The notes below the pieces were generated by a model that saw nothing but the letters and a program-made list of their open reading frames with translations, did no database searches and was not told the DNA's origin. This document shows, piece after piece, positions 58,629-64,000 of a stretch of 64,000 nucleotides of DNA. The DNA is from Lachancea thermotolerans CBS 6340. Its lineage: Eukaryota > Ascomycota > Saccharomycetes > Saccharomycetales > Saccharomycetaceae. Each line of letters starts with the position of its first letter. Within the stretch, counting starts at the first letter, position 1. The position numbers and the translations under genes are program-made. The stretch lies in the NCBI RefSeq assembly GCF_000142805.1, contig NC_013078.1:434001-498000 (forward strand), read 5' to 3'.

Positions 58629-59867
58629 TTAGACTCTCCCTTGAAGGAGGGATTCCATGAAATTCTGTCGAGCACCTTCTCCAAGGCTTTGGTACTCGTT
58701 TTCAGCCAAATTTTGAGGTTTGTCGCCCTGATCCATCTCGCTGTTTTTGTTTGCCTGTATCATTGCGGGATCAAGAGGGCCTTTTTTGACCATGTTTGTA
58801 ATGAGTTCGTAAACAATTTGGGATGCTGCCGTAGATGTGATGTCGCTTTGGTCATATGCAGGGGAAACCTCTACGACGTCCGCGCCAATCAAAGATAAGC
58901 CATCAAGTTGCCGGATAATGCTAATAAGTTCACGAGTGAGCAAGCCACCAACTTCCACTGTTCCGGTACCTGGAGCAGCACTTGGATCCAAAACATCAAT
59001 GTCGACACTGATATACACTGGTTTGTCTTTGGGGACAATATCTAATATTTTCCTGGCTATTCCTCTCACGCCAATGTCCAGAATCTCATCGCATTCAATC
59101 CGGTGAAAGCCGGTCTCCTTGTCCTCTTCGTAATCGTCCCACCCCACTCCGCTCAGACGCGTTCTGAGGCCAGCGTGAACGTTCGAGTTTTCAGAGAGAA
59201 GGCCTTCTTGCTTGGCTATCCACAACATAGACCCATGCGTGAAATCGGAGTTGTTACTGTGCCAGTAAGATGGATATTTAGATGGTGCCCATGTATCCAG
59301 GTGAGAATCAAAATGAATAACAGAGATTGGACCGTATATTTTGTGAAGCTGACGCAAGATAGGCAAGATGATACTGTGGTCACCACCAAGCGTTGCAAAC
59401 CTAGGTGGAAGTTCCGCTTGCTTCAATGTGCTATTTCTATTCAGGAGATTGTGATAAGCAGCACCCATCATCTGCAAGGCCAAGTTGTTGTCCATTGGGG
59501 TTACTGGAACGTCGCCACAATCCAAAACCTTGGCCCAGTCTTGGTAAGGGTTGATACCAGCCCTGAAGTTGAAGCCCCTCATAGAGGTTTGTCTTTGTGA
59601 AGATTTCCTAATTGCCTGTGGACCAAATCTTGCGCCCGGCCTATACGTGACCGCGGTATCGAAAGGTATTCCAATTACACCAATGTCGAAATCAAGACTT
59701 CTGTTCATAAGGCATTTTTCGTGTGGCAGATGTGCAAAGGTCTGAATACCCGAGAACGGCCAGTCTTGGCCCCACATCTGCTCCAAGTCTTCCTCTAACA
59801 CTGTAGTTCCAGAGGCGAGCACCGCGTTTGCGCACGCAAGGGAAAAGAGCACTGAACGCATCAACAT
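58629..59867 (-). CDS. Secreted agmatinase-like ureohydrolase
   Basis: Arginase/agmatinase family enzyme, expected to release urea from a guanidino substrate with two Mn ions. The protein has 412 aa from the ATG at 59867; a second ATG two codons on gives the same signal peptide ([18 protein letters not shown]). Metal ligands are present: GGDHSI, DSHLDTW and [36 protein letters not shown] and [15 protein letters not shown] are typical of agmatinases. NRST and NNSD are likely glycosylation sites. S. cerevisiae has arginase Car1 but no orthologue of this secreted form that I know; related secreted members occur in other fungi. The real substrate is unknown. Confidence 0.88.
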   Translation of the reverse strand: MLMRSVLFSLACANAVLASGTTVLEEDLEQMWGQDWPFSGIQTFAHLPHEKCLMNRSLDFDIGVIGIPFDTAVTYRPGARFGPQAIRKSSQRQTSMRGFNFRAGINPYQDWAKVLDCGDVPVTPMDNNLALQMMGAAYHNLLNRNSTLKQAELPPRFATLGGDHSIILPILRQLHKIYGPISVIHFDSHLDTWAPSKYPSYWHSNNSDFTHGSMLWIAKQEGLLSENSNVHAGLRTRLSGVGWDDYEEDKETGFHRIECDEILDIGVRGIARKILDIVPKDKPVYISVDIDVLDPSAAPGTGTVEVGGLLTRELISIIRQLDGLSLIGADVVEVSPAYDQSDITSTAASQIVYELITNMVKKGPLDPAMIQANKNSEMDQGDKPQNLAENEYQSLGEGARQNFMESLLQGRV

Positions 59868-60229
59868 TGTCGGGTGGTTAAAGTTCAACACAACGCCCCA
59901 ACCCTTGGTTCACACGAACACAAGTTCTTAAATTAGTGCTGTGGAATTGTCATTGTTCTCATCTCGCTACCGGTTACTTTAAGGTAGCGCACAGATAAGG
60001 AGCTTTTGATAAGGGGAAGCGCACGTGATCATAGATAGACTTCAAGTCCTTTTTGGTACGCGACCTGCTCGAATTTGGCGCTACCGTAGCGCGTTTCTTT
60101 GAGATTTAGACCCTTCTGGAGACTTTGCGCGAACATCAGGCCCGTTTTTGGCCAAAAAACAACGTTTATCTAGATTCGTCAGCAACTCGCACACGGATGC
60201 CCAACCAATTCTCACCTTCCCTTAACATG
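59868..60229. other. Intergenic, agmatinase-like promoter
   Basis: This 362-bp stretch is upstream of the agmatinase-like gene and downstream of ASI2. It has a CACGTGAT at about 60023-60030. No gene is evident. Confidence 0.45.
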
Positions 60230-60886
60230 TTAGAATATTCCGCTGGTAGTACGATATAGTTGGCCTACAATTTTTGCAACGCCTTTGTAGCGTCTAAAAC
60301 AAGTCATCAGCAGGCACAATGAGAAGAAGAACGTCGCAAAGCAAACATAAGTGCTTGCACTTACCCCGTATAGCGTGTATAGCACCACTGCAGTGAATTT
60401 CACAACAAGCGTGTAAGTACGCATCACGAATGAGCTAACGCTTGAATTTGACGATAGCCACGCAAATAATGGAGCGGAATAATATACTATGATATTATGG
60501 AATTTGCCCAGCAACCCAAAACCACTTTTGAACAATATCACTGATCTCCCATCTTCGCTCAAAATGCTTGAAAACTTACAGTAGGAGGCAATGTCCGTTA
60601 CAAAGTCGCTGTTTGAGAACGTCACCTCTGTTAATAGGATTTTAAGTACGTTGTAAACAGAAAAGGGGAACAAAACCATCATCAATAAGTGGTCAAGGAT
60701 AAGCAGATTCTGCAGAAAGAGCCTGAGGTATTGTCTCCTTTGTACACCAGGTGGCCAGCGGAACGGATTTTCTTGTCTGTGTCGCGGACCTACGCGAACG
60801 CGAAAGGGAGGATTGGCACGCATTGCAGCAGCACGCCGCTGCTGTCTATTTTGGTTCTGAAGACTATGCATTAAGTCTTCACTCAT
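60230..60886 (-). CDS. ASI2: Probable inner nuclear membrane protein Asi2
   Basis: In S. cerevisiae Asi2 is part of the Asi1-Asi2-Asi3 ubiquitin ligase of the inner nuclear membrane. The 218-aa product from the ATG at 60886 has a basic N-terminus (RQQRRAAAMRANPPFRVRVG) and at least three hydrophobic segments: LFLQNLLILDHLLMMVLFPF, IIVYYSAPLFAWLS and TYVCFATFFFSLCLLMTCF. Yeast Asi2 has 289 aa. An ATG at 61027 would add 47 residues but would abut the PGA1 start, so I prefer the later ATG. Identity rests mainly on the order YNL159C-YNL158W and on membrane topology. Confidence 0.6.
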   Translation of the reverse strand: MSEDLMHSLQNQNRQQRRAAAMRANPPFRVRVGPRHRQENPFRWPPGVQRRQYLRLFLQNLLILDHLLMMVLFPFSVYNVLKILLTEVTFSNSDFVTDIASYCKFSSILSEDGRSVILFKSGFGLLGKFHNIIVYYSAPLFAWLSSNSSVSSFVMRTYTLVVKFTAVVLYTLYGVSASTYVCFATFFFSLCLLMTCFRRYKGVAKIVGQLYRTTSGIF

Positions 60887-61027
60887 TTTCTCCTCTATGG
60901 GTTGCCCTTGGCATTCCTTCTTGCTTTCACAGCTGGTCTTAACTTTTGACTTTGTCTTAATTTGAAGCACTTGATCTAGATCTTTAAAACAATTCGCATT
61001 ATCCTTTTGTAACATAAAGAAAGTCAT

Positions 61028-61585
61028 ATGAGAATTGTACCATTTTTCGCTGCTTTGGCATTCTATATATGCTTTTCCCTTGCAAACACAGAGTCGATAG
61101 TCTTTAAGGTGCCGGATACGTTTTCACCTGCGCCCCAGCCAATCGCCGATGAGAATGAGCCATTGATTTCGCTAGAGGGAACCAACAGAGCACTGAAGAC
61201 ATTCGATGCCCCTGTTGACTCTCAATTTGACATCGAGTTAAGGGATCTATCTCCTGGAGACACCTTTTTTGCCAAAATATGTTGGACAGCAGTAGATCCT
61301 ATAGACATCACTTCTTTGGGCTACTCTATAAAACCAGACTATACAGCGAGGGGCGGGCATTGGCAAGATGCGCCTTTAAGGTTTTTCCTTTCTTTTGAGG
61401 CCAAATCAAACTCATATCCTCTTTTTTCCAAACCCACGGTCCCTATAAACATCTCAGTCTCGGCCATGCGGATGGGCGTGCCAGTAGACTTGCATGCCAC
61501 AATCATATTCATGACATTACTGACCGGGTTAATATTTATTATCAATCGGCATTACAAGCTTTATAATCGCTTTAAAAACGTTTGA
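61028..61585 (+). CDS. PGA1: GPI mannosyltransferase II co-factor Pga1
   Basis: ER partner of Gpi18 that adds the second mannose to the GPI anchor. The protein has 185 aa (S. cerevisiae 198). It starts with a signal peptide MRIVPFFAALAFYICFSLAN, then a lumenal domain with DIELRDLSPGDTFFAKICWT and VDPIDITSLGYSIKPD, and a single C-terminal membrane helix (HATIIFMTLLTGLIFIIN) with a basic tail. It is divergent from ASI2 and followed by ECM14 on the other strand. Confidence 0.85.
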   Translation: MRIVPFFAALAFYICFSLANTESIVFKVPDTFSPAPQPIADENEPLISLEGTNRALKTFDAPVDSQFDIELRDLSPGDTFFAKICWTAVDPIDITSLGYSIKPDYTARGGHWQDAPLRFFLSFEAKSNSYPLFSKPTVPINISVSAMRMGVPVDLHATIIFMTLLTGLIFIINRHYKLYNRFKNV

Positions 61586-61613
61586 GGATTTGTAAATATA
61601 TGTCATCTAGTCA

Positions 61614-62924
61614 TCACAGCTCCGGATTTAATATAAAGTCACAGAAATACTTCAAAGCTGCATAGCTTTCTTTGCCTACTGGGACAATGTATTTTGGCGG
61701 CAACAAAAATCCATGGTTCCCAGTGTCCCGTAGCTTTAACTGTATTCCCCAATGGGCTCTGTGATGGTACATGTAGTCTAATGCTGATCCGGACCCAAGA
61801 CCAGGCTTCAAGTCGGATCCCCTATCCTCGCATGAAGAGAGAACATTGTATTTCTTGCCCGATTTCCTTCTTATAGCTTTTGCTAACCCCCAGGATAGTT
61901 CTAACAGATTTTCAAAGTCCCTAGGCAGCGCATCGCAAGAATAAGCGTATGGGTACAGAACTTCTTGAGAGTACGAGTGTAGATCCAGGTAACCATGAAT
62001 AGTGTATTCACTCTTTGACTCGTTGATGTAGTTGTTCCACGACTCAGACTCTAAGGCCTCAAAAGGCGACTCCCCGCTATAGTCTTCGCTGCAAGGGAAA
62101 TCTTGCGTTCCTGTCCAATGGAAATCAAAGGAGTGGTCGATGTCAATTCCAAAGCAACGCGGGAAGTACGTTTGCTGGCGGTTCTTACGCCACAGGCGGT
62201 CATGACTCCACGTGTACACGTATCCGTCCGGGTTAAAAACCGGTACAATAAGGAAGTCCAGGTGGTTTAAGTATTTAGTTTCCTTTTTGTTGGTCCCATA
62301 GCCTGTAAGCAGCTGATAAATAAAGTAACATGCAGTGCTGACGCCCACCCATTCTCGAGCGTGGATACCACCTGTGATTATGATAGTTTTCTTGTCTGGA
62401 TTGAGGTTGTGGTTCCCTGCGCTGATGTGTAGTGCTTTCATTTCGCGGCCCTCGAATGTTTGACCGACCAACTCAATTTTCACAAGCTCTGGGAAAGTCA
62501 ATTGCATCAAATCCAACCACGCGTAAATGGTGTCGAGGTCTCTAAATTGGTCGAAAAAGATATCTTGTCTCTTCATGGTAACAGGAGCAGGCTCGTTAAG
62601 TTGCGGCGACTGCTGGAAAATCTGCAGCTTTTCAGCGCCCTCGAGCTGATCTACTGGGTAGGTCTCTTTGACCGTTTTGTTCAGGTCATCTATGATCACT
62701 TCGCACTCTTTAAGATGATCCGCCACATCACCAGGAAGTTGCACATCCACAAACTGGGAGCTTCGAGTCCAGATATCTATCGAGCCAGCGTGATATTGGC
62801 CGATCTTTGTCTTGACTTCCGTAACGTTGTTAGTGTGGAACCTGCACACCTTGTAGCCCGAGTAGTCACGCGAGGCAGAGCAAATCGCCACTAAACATGC
62901 CAAAAAGGCACTCGCCGCTCTCAT
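61614..62924 (-). CDS. ECM14: Metallocarboxypeptidase-like protein Ecm14 (probable pseudoenzyme)
   Basis: M14 family protein linked to the cell wall. The protein has 436 aa from the ATG at 62924 (S. cerevisiae 430). Signal peptide MRAASAFLACLVAICSAS, a propeptide to about 110, then the carboxypeptidase fold with zinc ligands GGIHAREWVG near 185 and YLDLHSYSQEVLYPY near 320. Where carboxypeptidase A has catalytic Glu270 (ELRDTG), this protein has Lys in QLKLRDTGNHGFLLP (codon at 61734-61736). That loss is known for Ecm14 and suggests no peptidase activity. It ends 29 bp after the convergent PGA1 stop. Confidence 0.95.
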   Translation of the reverse strand: MRAASAFLACLVAICSASRDYSGYKVCRFHTNNVTEVKTKIGQYHAGSIDIWTRSSQFVDVQLPGDVADHLKECEVIIDDLNKTVKETYPVDQLEGAEKLQIFQQSPQLNEPAPVTMKRQDIFFDQFRDLDTIYAWLDLMQLTFPELVKIELVGQTFEGREMKALHISAGNHNLNPDKKTIIITGGIHAREWVGVSTACYFIYQLLTGYGTNKKETKYLNHLDFLIVPVFNPDGYVYTWSHDRLWRKNRQQTYFPRCFGIDIDHSFDFHWTGTQDFPCSEDYSGESPFEALESESWNNYINESKSEYTIHGYLDLHSYSQEVLYPYAYSCDALPRDFENLLELSWGLAKAIRRKSGKKYNVLSSCEDRGSDLKPGLGSGSALDYMYHHRAHWGIQLKLRDTGNHGFLLPPKYIVPVGKESYAALKYFCDFILNPEL

Positions 62925-63335
62925 GGTCTTTGAGAGCACTCACTGGTGTGTTAATGTGTCTTCGTTGTGGGACTTACGTAGTGGTTGGTTCGCTTAGAAG
63001 CCCACTAACTCAATTTGATGATATCTTCGTTTTTGACGATATGCGCTTGACGAGTAAGCTATGCAATAACTGGAGGGTTGCTGGTTTTGGGCTAAGCAGT
63101 CCACTGGGAGTTAACACGGAACTTCGGATGGTATTTCTGCTATTAGAAGTACCACTGACTAGCATAATTTCTCAACACTACGTTGGCAACAATGTTACTC
63201 GCGTATATAATGATAAAATATACCGAATGCTAAGGAGCTAGCAAACCTTAGCTCTGGATCAAATTAAGTGGAGCAAAGGAGTAGACCATTTGTATTTCCT
63301 GGTTAGCCGGAGTTTAAGCCAAAAACAAATCTATC
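62925..63335. other. ECM14-IGO divergent promoter region
   Basis: This 411-bp interval lies between divergent start codons. There is no long frame and no motif strong enough to name. The IGO gene here corresponds to both duplicates of S. cerevisiae. Confidence 0.45.
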
Positions 63336-63725
63336 ATGAGCAAAGGGAACGATCTATCGCCAACATCAAGCAATGTGGACGTGAAGGAAGGTGTGGATGC
63401 ATCCAAGCTCACCCCACAAGAAGCAAAGCTCCTGAAGATGTATGGGAGGCTCCCCTCCAAAAAAGATCTGTTCAAGCACAAGCTGCAAGAGAGAAAGTAC
63501 TTTGACAGTGGTGACTACGCCCTGAATAAGGCTGGTGTTAAATCAGATGACTTGCAATCTGATTCGATAGGGAACAATCACCTGCCTGTGACAAACCCTA
63601 GCGGGCTAAGAGAAAGCATCATAAAAAGAAGGCTAAGCAGTAGCGCGGGAAGTGTGGATGCACATGACCTACGCAGGCAAGGCAGCATATCTAGTGGGCC
63701 TCCGCCAAGGTCGCCCAATAAATGA
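63336..63725 (+). CDS. IGO1: Endosulfine-family PP2A inhibitor (IGO1/IGO2 ancestor)
   Basis: Phosphorylated by Rim15, it inhibits PP2A-Cdc55 and stabilises quiescence mRNAs. The protein has 129 aa (S. cerevisiae Igo1 168, Igo2 131). The endosulfine core is LTPQEAKLLKMYGRLPSKKD followed by KYFDSGDYALNKAG, with the Rim15-target Ser at residue 58 (codon 63507-63509). The C-terminal half is Ser-rich and disordered. It lies beside ECM14 and NSG as YHR132W-A and YNL157W do. Confidence 0.96.
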   Translation: MSKGNDLSPTSSNVDVKEGVDASKLTPQEAKLLKMYGRLPSKKDLFKHKLQERKYFDSGDYALNKAGVKSDDLQSDSIGNNHLPVTNPSGLRESIIKRRLSSSAGSVDAHDLRRQGSISSGPPPRSPNK

Positions 63726-63824
63726 GGCGCCTTGGCGACTATTACAGGAAAATATTCAGTGTCGCCTTTTATTGTTATTGGTATGTACAGTACATTAGTT
63801 CAAACCGAGATCTCTAGCATTACT

Positions 63825-64000
63825 TCAAGCGCGATGGCCGTACAAGTATCTGCCCAGCTTACCAAACAGCAACAGTCCGAGGAAATAAAAGTCCATAAAG
63901 TACAGCATTTGGGAGAACTCCGTCACGTCACGGTAGCTGGTGACAGAGGCGATCGTACCAATCCCGAGGCAGCCTAGCAGCATGGATGGCGTGCCATCAA
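63825..64000 (-). CDS. NSG2: INSIG-family protein Nsg1/Nsg2 (3' end only)
   Basis: INSIG homologue that stabilises HMG-CoA reductase in the ER. Only the last 58 or so codons are in the window, on the minus strand, ending at the stop 63825-63827: GTPSMLLGCLGIGTIASVTS and FYFLGLLLFGKLGRYLYGH. Two hydrophobic segments separated by a short polar loop fit the INSIG C-terminus. Position next to IGO agrees with YHR133C and YNL156C. The start lies beyond the right edge. Confidence 0.8.
   Translation of the reverse strand, partial: DGTPSMLLGCLGIGTIASVTSYRDVTEFSQMLYFMDFYFLGLLLFGKLGRYLYGHRA

Overview
The window is nuclear DNA from a budding yeast of the family Saccharomycetaceae that branched before the whole-genome duplication; Lachancea is my best guess (inference, no search run). 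Nearly every protein can be matched to a Saccharomyces cerevisiae gene. The gene order interleaves two S. cerevisiae regions: a chromosome VIII series (ORC6, SET1, MSH1, LSM12, CIA2, EPT1, NDT80, YHR127W, FUR1, ARP1, YHR131C, ECM14, IGO2, NSG1) and a chromosome XIV series (NAF1, SPC98, FAR11, TEP1, NRK1, CPT1, TOM22, KRE33, FYV6, YNL134C, FPR1, EAF7, NAM9, SRV2, YSF3, THO2, then INN1, RPC31, PGA2, ALF1, LSM7, then ASI2, PGA1, IGO1, NSG2). That is the double-conserved synteny expected of an unduplicated relative. Moderate GC and introns with GTATGT donors and TACTAAC-type branch points fit the same lineage.

Layout. 1-9.1 kb: ORC6 (cut by the left edge), SET1, mitochondrial MSH1 and NAF1. 9.9-18.2 kb: SPC98, FAR11, a short LSM12, TEP1 and a spliced NRK1. 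18.2-20.1 kb: a gene-poor 2 kb interval. 20.2-27 kb: CIA2, a spliced CPT1/EPT1, TOM22 and KRE33. 27-30.5 kb: NDT80 with URS1 and MSE sites, a tRNA-Phe gene and FYV6. 30.8-34.7 kb: a visibly GC-rich patch with YNL134C, a CWP2-like wall protein, FPR1 and the 3' half of EAF7. 35.7-45.2 kb: NAM9, SRV2, a YHR127W-like gene, spliced YSF3 and THO2. 45.4-51.1 kb: INN1, RPC31, PGA2, ALF1, spliced LSM7 and FUR1. 51.1-64 kb: ARP1, a DUF2009/B-box gene, two small genes in the YNL146C-A and YNL146W slots, YHR131C, a secreted agmatinase-like enzyme with no baker's-yeast counterpart, ASI2, PGA1, ECM14, IGO and the 3' end of NSG1/2.

The genes are ordinary housekeeping loci rather than one pathway. Themes are RNA processing and ribosome biogenesis (NAF1, KRE33, LSM7, LSM12, YSF3, FYV6, THO2, RPC31), several of which carry PAC and RRPE promoter motifs; chromatin and replication (ORC6, SET1, EAF7); cytoskeleton and cytokinesis (SPC98, ARP1, ALF1, SRV2, INN1); mitochondria (MSH1, NAM9, TOM22); and secretory pathway or cell wall (PGA1, PGA2, CWP2-like, ECM14). 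The most notable oddities are a GC-AG intron inside the NRK1 P-loop, a YSF3 first exon that is only the start codon, an LSM12 without its C-terminal domain, the unexplained 2 kb interval with a nested hairpin, a 21-bp tandem repeat in a GC-rich promoter with four CACGTG boxes, and a spliced small membrane-protein gene. I found no transposon, LTR, CRISPR-like array, centromere or telomere.
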